Source: Actinomycetota bacterium
GTDB lineage: Bacteria; Actinomycetota; Acidimicrobiia; Acidimicrobiales; Ilumatobacteraceae
NCBI GenBank assembly: GCA_016870295.1
Contig: VGBY01000013.1
Coordinates: 1 to 17,847, forward strand
DNA length: 17,847 nt
Direction: 5' to 3'
Shown: in pieces, positions 6,566-13,082 of the stretch
How the letters are laid out: each line of letters begins with the position of its first letter
How positions within the stretch are numbered: position 1 is the stretch's first letter
Program-made: the position numbers and the translations under genes
Notes under the pieces: model-generated
Told to the model about the DNA's origin: nothing
Seen by the model: the letters and a program-made list of their open reading frames with translations, nothing else
The model's database searches: none

Positions 6566-8536
6566 GTGAGCGATTCACCAGGTCGTCGCCGCCGCGACGA
6601 GCCGTGGCTGATGCGCACCTACTCCGGTCACTCATCGGCGCAGGCCTCAAATGAGTTGTACCGCACGAACCTCGCCAAGGGCCAGACCGGACTGTCGATT
6701 GCGTTCGATCTGCCGACCCAAACGGGTTACGACCCCGATCATGTTCTGGCGCGCGGCGAAGTCGGCAAGGTCGGCGTGCCGGTCGTACACCTCGGCCACA
6801 TGCGTGCACTGATGCACGAGATTCCGCCCGCCACGATGAACACGTCGATGACCATCAACTCGACGGCCGCGTGGTTGCTCGCGCTCTATGTGGCAAACGC
6901 CGCCGAACACGGTGTGGCGAGCACCGACCTGCGCGGCACCACGCAGAACGACGTCTTGAAGGAATATCTCTCACGCGGTACGTTCATCTTCCCGCCACTC
7001 GCTTCGCGGCGCATCATCGTCGACATGATCGCATGGGCCAGCCAGCACGCGCCGAAGTGGAATCCGATGAACGTCTGCTCGTACCACCTGCAGGAAGTCG
7101 GCGCCACGCCCGTGCAGGAGGTGTCGTTCGCACTCGCCAATGCCATCGACGTGCTCGACGCCGTGCGGGCAAGCGGTCAGGTCAGTGCCGACGCATTCCC
7201 GGGCGTGTTCGCGTCGATGTCGTTCTTCGTCAATGCAGGCATTCGCTTCGTCGAAGAAGTGTGCAAGTTGCGCGCGATGGGCGACCTTTGGGAATCGATC
7301 GGTCGTGAGCGCTACGGCATCACCGATGAAAGGGCGTTGCGTTTCCGCTACGGCGTGCAGGTGAATTCCCTCGGTCTCACCGAAGCCCAGCCGGAAAACA
7401 ACGTGCAGCGCATCGTGCTGGAGATGCTGGCCGTGACACTCTCCAAACGGGCCCGTGCCCGCAGCGTGCAGTTGCCTGCCTGGAATGAAGCGCTCGGTCT
7501 GCCGCGACCGTGGGATCAACAGTGGTCGCTGCGCATGCAACAGGTGCTTGCGTTCGAAACTGACCTGCTCGAGTACGGCGACATCCTCGACGGCTCGCAT
7601 GTCGTCGAGGGCATGACCACCGACATTCGCGACGCCGCACGGGCGGAACTCGACGACATCCTCGCTCGCGGTGGTGCGTACGCATCGGTGGAAGAATTGA
7701 AGCGCCGACTGGTGTCGTCGATGGCCGAGCGCACGCGACGCATCGCAAACGGCGAACAAGTGGTCGTGGGTGTCAATGCCTTCACCGAAACCGCGCAGTC
7801 ACCGCTCGGCGGCAACGACAACATCCTGCGCGTCGACCCGGCGGTCGAGGCGGCGCACGTCGCCGACGTGCAGCAGTGGCGCGCGAGCCGAAACTCATCG
7901 GCGGTCGCCGCAGCACTGCGCGACTTGCGAGATGCGGCGGTCGGCTCGCGCAACATCATGGAGCCGTCAATCGCGTTGGCACGGGCTGGCGGCACGACCG
8001 GAGAATGGGCGTCCACATTGCGTGAAGTGTTCGGCGAATATCGTGCTCCAACCGGCGTGGGTGGCGTGGCCGCCCCACGCGGCGAGGATCTGGCGGCGGT
8101 TGCGCGGCGATCGAGCGCACTGCCAGGTGGTCCGCCACGTCTGTTGGTTGCCAAGCCCGGTCTCGATGGACACTCGAGCGGTGCCGAACAGATCGCGATT
8201 GCCGCCCGCGACGCCGGCATGGAGGTCGTGTACGGCGGCATCCGCCTGACGCCGCGCCAGATTGCCGAGTCGGCGCGCGACGAAGATCCCGACGTGATCG
8301 GGTTGTCGATTCTCTCTGGTTCGCACCAGGCGTTGGTGCCCGAAGTGCTGCGTGAACTACGCAACGTTGGTGTGGTGGCACCGGTCGTCGTCGGTGGCAT
8401 CATCCCCGACGATGACCGCGACGTATTGCTGGCGACCGGAGTTGCTGCGGTCTACACCCCGAAGGATTACGCCGTGGCGCGCATCATGGGCGACATCGTC
8501 GACATCGTCGAGCGACACCGGGCCGCAGCCAACTGA
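6566..8536 (+). CDS. ecm: Ethylmalonyl-CoA mutase-type B12-dependent acyl-CoA mutase
   Basis: The 656-aa single-chain enzyme joins a methylmalonyl-CoA-mutase-type barrel (about residues 10-500) to a C-terminal cobalamin domain (about 525-650). The cobalamin-binding motif DGHSSG carries the lower-ligand His536, followed by LSILSGSH (580-587) and the GGIIP loop (610-614). The N-terminal RTYSGHSSA, the GQTGLSIAFDLPTQTGYD region, and the VQVNSLGLTEAQPENNV and LPAWNEALGLPRPWDQQW segments match my memory of Ecm/MeaA enzymes. They differ from true methylmalonyl-CoA mutase, which also has a longer N-terminus. Ecm converts (2R)-ethylmalonyl-CoA to methylsuccinyl-CoA. The start is GTG 6566, 10 nt after aat. 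Isobutyryl-CoA mutase or another MeaA-type specificity remains possible. Neighbouring hydroxybutyryl-CoA dehydrogenase supports the pathway. Confidence 0.88.
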   Translation: MSDSPGRRRRDEPWLMRTYSGHSSAQASNELYRTNLAKGQTGLSIAFDLPTQTGYDPDHVLARGEVGKVGVPVVHLGHMRALMHEIPPATMNTSMTINSTAAWLLALYVANAAEHGVASTDLRGTTQNDVLKEYLSRGTFIFPPLASRRIIVDMIAWASQHAPKWNPMNVCSYHLQEVGATPVQEVSFALANAIDVLDAVRASGQVSADAFPGVFASMSFFVNAGIRFVEEVCKLRAMGDLWESIGRERYGITDERALRFRYGVQVNSLGLTEAQPENNVQRIVLEMLAVTLSKRARARSVQLPAWNEALGLPRPWDQQWSLRMQQVLAFETDLLEYGDILDGSHVVEGMTTDIRDAARAELDDILARGGAYASVEELKRRLVSSMAERTRRIANGEQVVVGVNAFTETAQSPLGGNDNILRVDPAVEAAHVADVQQWRASRNSSAVAAALRDLRDAAVGSRNIMEPSIALARAGGTTGEWASTLREVFGEYRAPTGVGGVAAPRGEDLAAVARRSSALPGGPPRLLVAKPGLDGHSSGAEQIAIAARDAGMEVVYGGIRLTPRQIAESARDEDPDVIGLSILSGSHQALVPEVLRELRNVGVVAPVVVGGIIPDDDRDVLLATGVAAVYTPKDYAVARIMGDIVDIVERHRAAAN

Positions 8537-8543
8537 CTGAGTT

Positions 8544-8560
8544 GCCGCCGGTGATGCGGC
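8544..8560. terminator. GC hairpin in the ecm / LysM-gene convergent spacer
   Basis: GCCGC (8544-8548) pairs with GCGGC (8556-8560) across a 7-nt loop, in the 37-nt spacer between the ends of two convergent genes. No T-tract follows on either strand. It may act as a weak or factor-assisted bidirectional terminator. The evidence is its position and the stem only. Confidence 0.3.
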
Positions 8561-8573
8561 GGGGTAGGGATTG

Positions 8574-8936
8574 CTACGGCAGCATCGTCGTCGATGGCGC
8601 CACCGGCACGAAACCCGTCGCCGGTGGCATGACGAGTTCGTCACCAGCCTCCACTCGATCGGGATTCGTGATGCCATTCAGGTTCATCAACGCCTGCATG
8701 TCGACCTGAAAACTCTGCGCGATACCGAACAGCGTGTCACCCCGCTGCACCACATAGGTGATCGGCGGCTGGTACACGGTCGTCGTCGTGGTTGTCGTCG
8801 TGGTGGCCACGGTGGTGGGCACTGCTTCAATACCGGAGTCGTTGCGCTGGGCGAAGAAGAATGCAAATGCACCGCTCACGATGGTGATGGCGAGCAGCGA
8901 CCACTGCAGTCGACCGCGCAAATACATCGTCGTCAT
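8574..8936 (-). CDS. Membrane-anchored LysM-domain protein
   Basis: The 120-aa protein has a short basic N-terminus, a membrane helix (about residues 13-29), a Thr-rich linker (41-53, with nine Thr in a row), and one LysM domain (about 60-103). The LysM segment shows ITYVVQRGDTLFGIAQSF and LNGITNPDRVEAGDEL. LysM binds the glycan of peptidoglycan, so the protein probably tethers the membrane to the wall or senses wall glycan from the outer face. No catalytic domain is present. Its ATG overlaps the stop of the preceding CrtO-like gene (ATGA), pointing to translational coupling. It is the last gene of the moaE-mreB operon. A wall-related role with MreB is inference. Confidence 0.85.
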   Translation of the reverse strand: MTTMYLRGRLQWSLLAITIVSGAFAFFFAQRNDSGIEAVPTTVATTTTTTTTTVYQPPITYVVQRGDTLFGIAQSFQVDMQALMNLNGITNPDRVEAGDELVMPPATGFVPVAPSTTMLP

Positions 8937-9388
8937 GCTAGATGTGCAATGCGTAGCCGGTTGTATCTTGCCACCACGATGCACGGCACGTTGACCACGA
9001 AACCGAATCCGAGCGTGACGATCACCCACCAACCACGCATCCACACGAGCGTGCCGACGATCGTTGCCGCATAGGTGAAGTGCACCCGCTCGGCACGCAA
9101 CGACTCGGCTGCAAATCGACGCAGACCGCCCTCTGCATAGGTCGGCAGTCGGCGCTTCGTGATGCCGCCGAACCAGGTGCCGGCCTCGGGCAGCAGGTCT
9201 TTCCAGGCGCGAACACGCAAGAACCGCTCGTAGCGCTCGCGGGTTTCGCAGCGCCGAAGCGTCGTGATCGGCCCCGGTGATTCGAACGACTCCCACCGGC
9301 GGCGGGCGAACAACCAACCAATCAGAATGCCCGATACCACCCAGCAGGCGACGTTGACGGCCGCACCAGCCACCGTGAAGTCACCCAT
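8933..9388 (-). CDS. CrtO-like (glycosyl-diaponeurosporenoate acyltransferase family) membrane protein
   Basis: The 151-aa protein has two hydrophobic segments (about residues 8-27 and 107-138) flanking a basic loop with RFLRVRAWKDLLPEAGTWFGG (in 56-75). It ends NVPCIVVARYNRLRIAHLA. The AWK segment and the NVP-x4-xRYNR ending resemble Staphylococcus CrtO, which acylates the sugar of staphyloxanthin. Homologues occur in many bacteria without that pigment, so the acceptor is unknown here. The open frame extends upstream, but I start at ATG 9388, 14 nt after mreB, because the upstream part lies within mreB. Its stop overlaps the start of the LysM gene by 4 nt. The family call is from remembered motifs, so confidence in function is low. 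Confidence 0.7.
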   Translation of the reverse strand: MGDFTVAGAAVNVACWVVSGILIGWLFARRRWESFESPGPITTLRRCETRERYERFLRVRAWKDLLPEAGTWFGGITKRRLPTYAEGGLRRFAAESLRAERVHFTYAATIVGTLVWMRGWWVIVTLGFGFVVNVPCIVVARYNRLRIAHLA

Positions 9389-9402
9389 CACTGTCGCTAT
9401 GT

Positions 9403-10407
9403 TCAGCGACGCGCGTCCATGAACATGCCGCGCAACGCCTGATAGTTCTCGATGCAATGGCCAGCCCCGAGCACCACGGCTTCGAGCGGTTGCGACGACA
9501 TCATGACGGGCACCTTGGTCTCCAGTTGCAGACGATCGGCCATGCCGCGCAAAAGCGCCCCACCACCGACGAGATAAATCCCTCGCGTCAACAAATCCTG
9601 CGCCAACTCCGGCGGTGTGAGACCGAGGCACTCCTTGACGGAGTCAATCATTCGCGTGACGACTTCGTCTAGCGCATCACGAATCTCCACGGCGGTGAGC
9701 ACGACGGTTTTCGGCAACCCGGTGACGAGGTCGCGACCCTTTACTTCAGCGTCTCGATCTGCAGAAGTGGGCATCGCACTGCCGATCTGAATCTTGATCT
9801 CTTCCGCGGTGCGCTCACCGATGGCCAGACCATGCTCCTTGCGCACCCAACCCTGAATTGCTTCGTCGAGGGTGAAACCACCGACGCGCTCGGCACGCAG
9901 CGTGACGATGCCGCCGAGGCTGATGACTGCCGTCTCCGTCGTTCCACCACCAATGTCGACCACCATGTTGCCGACCGGCTCTTCGATCGGCAGGTCGGCC
10001 CCGATTGCCGCCGCCATTGGCTGCTCCAGCAGTTGCGCGTCGGCTGCCCCGGCACGGCGCGTGGCCTCGGTAACGGCGCGGCGCTCTACTTCGGTGATTG
10101 CCGAAGGCACACAGATGAGCACCTTCGGGCGGGCAAAACGCGAAACTCCAGCCCGCTTCAACAACAAACGAATCATCTGCTCGGTGGTCTCGAAGTCGGT
10201 GATTGCACCACCGCGCAACGGACGCACGGCAACGATGAAACTCGGGGTTCGCCCGATCATGTCCCAGGCTTCGTGGCCGGTGGCGAGCACCTCGTTGGTG
10301 CGCCGATTCTTGGCGATCACCGTGGGCTCGTTCATGATGATGCCTTCACCCTGCTTGTACACCAGCGTGTTGGCGGTGCCGAGGTCGATGGCGAGGTCGC
10401 GGGCCAT
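9403..10407 (-). CDS. mreB: Rod shape-determining protein MreB
   Basis: This bacterial actin forms membrane-associated filaments that guide lateral wall synthesis. The 334-aa protein has the actin-fold phosphate-1 loop AIDLGTANTLVY (residues 6-17), the PTVIA segment (28-32), the phosphate-2 loop VVDIGGGTTETAVISLGGI (148-166) and the adenosine motif YLVGGGALLRGM (about 273-284), in normal order and near-normal length. The start is ATG 10407, with GGAAG 9 nt upstream. Upstream is a one-helix protein and downstream are a CrtO-like and a LysM protein, all on one strand. MreC, MreD and RodA are not in this window. MreB rather than DnaK or FtsA is clear from length and motifs. Confidence 0.96.
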   Translation of the reverse strand: MARDLAIDLGTANTLVYKQGEGIIMNEPTVIAKNRRTNEVLATGHEAWDMIGRTPSFIVAVRPLRGGAITDFETTEQMIRLLLKRAGVSRFARPKVLICVPSAITEVERRAVTEATRRAGAADAQLLEQPMAAAIGADLPIEEPVGNMVVDIGGGTTETAVISLGGIVTLRAERVGGFTLDEAIQGWVRKEHGLAIGERTAEEIKIQIGSAMPTSADRDAEVKGRDLVTGLPKTVVLTAVEIRDALDEVVTRMIDSVKECLGLTPPELAQDLLTRGIYLVGGGALLRGMADRLQLETKVPVMMSSQPLEAVVLGAGHCIENYQALRGMFMDARR

Positions 10408-10429
10408 TATTCGATACTTCCGTGCAACA

Positions 10430-10654
10430 TCATGCTTGGCGACCCTGGCGCTGTTCGCGGGCGATGCGGATCTGCTCGCGCAGGTGTTCGCGTGAGTCGT
10501 CCGACAATGCGTTCAAGTGCCGACGAAACTGCGCGGCACCGTCAACGGGTCGTGAGCGACGCGTGTCAGTGGCCACGAGATACGCAAGAGTGGCCGCCGC
10601 AGAAATCGAGATGGCGGCAAACACCAGACTGGTGACGGACGTTGCCGCAATCAC
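10430..10654 (-). CDS. Small single-helix membrane protein of unknown function
   Basis: The 74-aa protein starts almost directly with a hydrophobic helix (about residues 2-27). A charged, probably cytoplasmic helical tail follows, containing AAQFRRHLNALSDDSREHLREQ (in 40-61). I place the start at GTG 10654, whose GTGA overlaps the moaE stop. The longer frame to 10699 would lie inside moaE. It ends 22 nt before mreB. I recognise no family. Operon position next to mreB suggests, but does not prove, a shape or envelope role. The amphipathic Arg/Glu-rich tail could make protein contacts. Confidence 0.65.
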   Translation of the reverse strand: MIAATSVTSLVFAAISISAAATLAYLVATDTRRSRPVDGAAQFRRHLNALSDDSREHLREQIRIAREQRQGRQA

Positions 10655-11160
10655 GGTCGCGACTCCACGCCGGCGACCGCAACCCCTGAACCCGCGCACC
10701 CTGCCGACGAAACATGCTCTGCCGACACCGGTGTCGACGCATTAGTGCCCCAATCGCTGCCAGTCGCCCACGTTTCTTTCTTCCAGATAGGCACACTCTG
10801 TTTCAGCGCATCGATACAGAAGCGCGCGGCGTCAAAAGCCTGTGGTCGATGCGGGGCCGAGACCACCACCACGACACTCGCTTCCGAGAGTTGCAGCTCT
10901 CCGATGCGATGCACCACAGCGATGCGACCGGCGTCAGGGATGCGGCGGCGGGCCTCGGCGACGACCTCGCGCATCTTTTCCACCGCGACGTCACGATATG
11001 CCTCGTATGTGAGGGCGGTGACACCACTGCGACCTTCGGCATGATCGCGCACGATCCCCGAAAACACGACGACCGCTCCGAACTCAGGGGCAAGTGCCCA
11101 TTCATAGAGCTCACCGATGTGCAGCGTGGTCTCGCTGAGCTCGACTCGGTCGGCCTTCAT
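10651..11160 (-). CDS. moaE: Molybdopterin synthase catalytic subunit MoaE
   Basis: MoaE transfers sulfur from thiocarboxylated MoaD to precursor Z to make molybdopterin in the cytoplasm. The protein shows FSGIVRDHAEG (residues 33-43), LTYEAYRDVAVEKM (50-63), VVHRIGEL (82-89), SAPHRPQAFDA (101-111) and the catalytic LKQSVPIWKKE (119-129), with Lys120 and Lys127 at the active-site positions. At 169 aa it is longer than the usual 140-150, because a Ser/Ala/Gly/Val-rich tail follows the conserved core after about residue 140. The start is ATG 11160, 8 nt after TACGCT and with no ribosome-binding site. It heads the operon containing mreB. No moaD is visible in the window. Confidence 0.93.
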   Translation of the reverse strand: MKADRVELSETTLHIGELYEWALAPEFGAVVVFSGIVRDHAEGRSGVTALTYEAYRDVAVEKMREVVAEARRRIPDAGRIAVVHRIGELQLSEASVVVVVSAPHRPQAFDAARFCIDALKQSVPIWKKETWATGSDWGTNASTPVSAEHVSSAGCAGSGVAVAGVESRP

Positions 11161-11168
11161 TGCGTTTC

Positions 11169-11174
11169 AGCGTA
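11169..11174 (-). promoter_or_regulatory. -10 box, leaderless promoter of moaE operon
   Basis: TACGCT on the minus strand is 8 nt before the moaE ATG. It is the same hexamer as for the hydroxyacyl-CoA dehydrogenase. Only 42 bp separate the moaE start from the divergent GTG at 11203, so both promoters must share this region. Confidence 0.55.
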
Positions 11175-11188
11175 CTTGCGCACACTCA

Positions 11189-11194
11189 TAGCCT
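11189..11194 (+). promoter_or_regulatory. -10 box, leaderless promoter of the DUF2342-like gene
   Basis: TAGCCT on the plus strand is followed by 8 nt and the GTG at 11203. The hexamer is the same as that before ecm. Its centre lies 20 bp from the opposing moaE -10 box. It supports the choice of GTG 11203 over upstream starts in an open frame that runs far back into moaE. Confidence 0.55.
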
Positions 11195-11202
11195 TGGGCT
11201 GC

Positions 11203-12375
11203 GTGGCGGACGACGAGGCAGCAAACCCGTTCAATAATCCGTTGTTCGCACAGTTTCAGCGCGCAATGTCGGCGCAGGGTCCGTTGCAGTGGGATGTCGC
11301 CCGACAAACCGCGCTGATGGCCGCCACGCAGGGCATGGCCGAGCACAATGTGGATCCGACGCGACGCATCGCCGTAGAAAATCTGGCGCGCATCGTGAGC
11401 ATGCGTGTGTCGGAAGTGATGGGGCGCGAGACCGTCGATCCATCGCAGATTGAAGTCGCCAATCGCGCAACTTGGGTGCAGCAAACGCTGGATGCCTGGA
11501 AGCCCTACTTCAACGCCCTGGCGACGGCAATCAGCGCCACTTCCGGCGATCAACCGTCCGCCGATGACGCAGACGACCCGATGCTCTCGATGCTCGGCAA
11601 CGTGAGCAAGATCATCGCGCCGTCCATGCTCGGGATGTCGGTCGGCAACCTCGTGGGTCGGCTCGCCGTGCTGACGTTCGGTCAGTACGACCTTCCGCTG
11701 CCACGTGAACCACACGGCCGTTTCGTCATCGTCGTCGGCAATGTCGACGCCTTCGCCGACGAGTGGTCGATACCCCGGGACGACATGGCGATTTACGCGC
11801 TCACCCACGAGTTGGTGAGCCACACGATGTTCGCTACCCCGCACGTTCGTGCCGCACTCAGCAAACTGATCGCGGAATTCGCCGGCGGATTCCGCACCGA
11901 TCCGGGGTCGATCTCGGATGGGCTGACGCGCATCGACGTGTCGTCGGGCGACCCGATGAAGATGCTCGACTCATTGTTGTCTGACCCGACCGTGCTTCTC
12001 GGTGCGAGTCGCTCGGCAACCCAAGATCGCATGGCGCCCGTGCTCGATGCGGCGATTGCCGCAATCGTCGGCTTCGTCGATCACCACGTGGATGCGGTGA
12101 CGGCGCGCATTCTCGGTGATGCCGGACGCATCGCAGAAGCGGTGCGTCGCCGACGTGTCGCGCAGTCGGGTGACCGTGTGTTCGTGGAGCGACTGCTGGG
12201 GGTCGACCTCACCACCGACCGTGTCGCGCTTGGTCAGCGTTTCGTGCAGGGTGTGGTTGAGCGCGCCGGCGCGGCGGGGCTCGCCCAACTCATCGAGCGC
12301 GAGGGTTCGTTGCCCACGGCCGCCGAAGTGGCGGCGCCAGGTTTGTGGTTGGCCCGCCTCGAGACGACTAGTTAG
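11203..12375 (+). CDS. DUF2342-family zincin-like protein (putative metalloprotease), atypical active site
   Basis: The 390-aa protein resembles the actinobacterial DUF2342 / TIGR03624 family, annotated as zinc-dependent metalloproteases or putative hydrolases. Shared traits are the N-terminal NPFNNPLFAQFQRAM region, the GMSVGNLVGRLAVLTFGQYDLPLP stretch (in about 150-173), the helix around residues 198-213, and the C-terminal RVFVERLLGVD (about 327-337). At the expected metal site it reads THELVSHTMF, with three residues between Glu203 and His207 instead of HExxH, so metal binding or catalysis is doubtful. It starts at GTG 11203 from a leaderless-type promoter. It converges with regX3, and the stop codons overlap by three bases. 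No signal peptide is seen. Function is unknown even for the family. Confidence 0.75.
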   Translation: MADDEAANPFNNPLFAQFQRAMSAQGPLQWDVARQTALMAATQGMAEHNVDPTRRIAVENLARIVSMRVSEVMGRETVDPSQIEVANRATWVQQTLDAWKPYFNALATAISATSGDQPSADDADDPMLSMLGNVSKIIAPSMLGMSVGNLVGRLAVLTFGQYDLPLPREPHGRFVIVVGNVDAFADEWSIPRDDMAIYALTHELVSHTMFATPHVRAALSKLIAEFAGGFRTDPGSISDGLTRIDVSSGDPMKMLDSLLSDPTVLLGASRSATQDRMAPVLDAAIAAIVGFVDHHVDAVTARILGDAGRIAEAVRRRRVAQSGDRVFVERLLGVDLTTDRVALGQRFVQGVVERAGAAGLAQLIEREGSLPTAAEVAAPGLWLARLETTS

Positions 12376-13082
12376 GCAGGTCGCTCGAACTTGTAGCCGA
12401 GTCCACGAATCGTGAGAATCGCGACGGGAGCACTGGGGTCGACCTCGACCTTTGATCGCAAGCGCTTGATGTGCACGTCGAGCGTCTTGGTATCGCCGTA
12501 ATAGTCGCTGCCCCACACCCGATCGATCAGGGTGTCGCGGGTCATGACCCGGCCGGCATTCGCCATCAACACATACAACAGTTCGAACTCCTTCAACGGC
12601 AACTTCGTCAGCGTGCCGCGCACCGTCACGATGTGCTGATCAGGGTCGATTGAGATGCCACCGACCGACACACCGGTGCCGGCATCGAAGTCGCCGTCTG
12701 TCGTCACCGAACTGCGACGTAACGCGGCACGCACACGGGCCACGAGTTCGCGAATGCGGTACGGCTTCACGATGTAGTCATCGGCGCCGACTTCGAGACC
12801 GACGACGGTGTCGATCTCGGCACCCTTTGCCGACACCATGATGATCGGCACCTGGCTCTTCTTGCGAATCTCCCGACAGACATCGGTGCCGGACACCTTC
12901 GGCAGCATCACGTCCAGCAGCACGATGTCGGGGTTCACCTTGTCGAAACTCACCAATGCTTCGGCGCCATCACGCGCGACTTCGACACCGAATCCTTCGC
13001 GCCGGAGGCCGACTACGAGGGCGTCAATGAATGCTTCCTCGTCTTCGACGACCATCACGGTCTGTTGGGCGGTGCCGCTCAT
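12372..13082 (-). CDS. regX3: OmpR/PhoB-family response regulator RegX3
   Basis: This cytoplasmic DNA-binding regulator is the partner of the SenX3-like kinase just upstream. It has 236 aa. The receiver domain (residues 8-122) has the acidic pair Glu13/Asp14, phospho-acceptor Asp57 in IVLLDVMLP, Ser84 and Lys106 (VKPY). A winged-helix output domain (140-234) contains LKEFELLYVLMANAGRVMTRD and ends GYKFERPA. In mycobacteria SenX3-RegX3 controls phosphate uptake and stress genes. The place beside phoU and ppk1 supports the same role here. Its ATG overlaps the senX3 stop (ATGA), so translation is probably coupled. The name follows context; PhoP or PhoB of other naming systems would be equivalent. 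Confidence 0.92.
   Translation of the reverse strand: MSGTAQQTVMVVEDEEAFIDALVVGLRREGFGVEVARDGAEALVSFDKVNPDIVLLDVMLPKVSGTDVCREIRKKSQVPIIMVSAKGAEIDTVVGLEVGADDYIVKPYRIRELVARVRAALRRSSVTTDGDFDAGTGVSVGGISIDPDQHIVTVRGTLTKLPLKEFELLYVLMANAGRVMTRDTLIDRVWGSDYYGDTKTLDVHIKRLRSKVEVDPSAPVAILTIRGLGYKFERPA

Noticed and set aside
8770..8820. GTC/GTG-rich microsatellite-like run
   Set aside because: It encodes the poly-Thr linker of the LysM protein in frame, so codon repetition explains it.
9832..10635. Plus-strand open frame of 267 codons opposite mreB
   Set aside because: It is antisense to strongly conserved mreB and shows no recognisable motif.
10714..11202. Upstream extension of the DUF2342-like frame through moaE
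   Set aside because: This part is antisense to moaE. The homologous region begins after 11203, and a leaderless-type promoter precedes that GTG.
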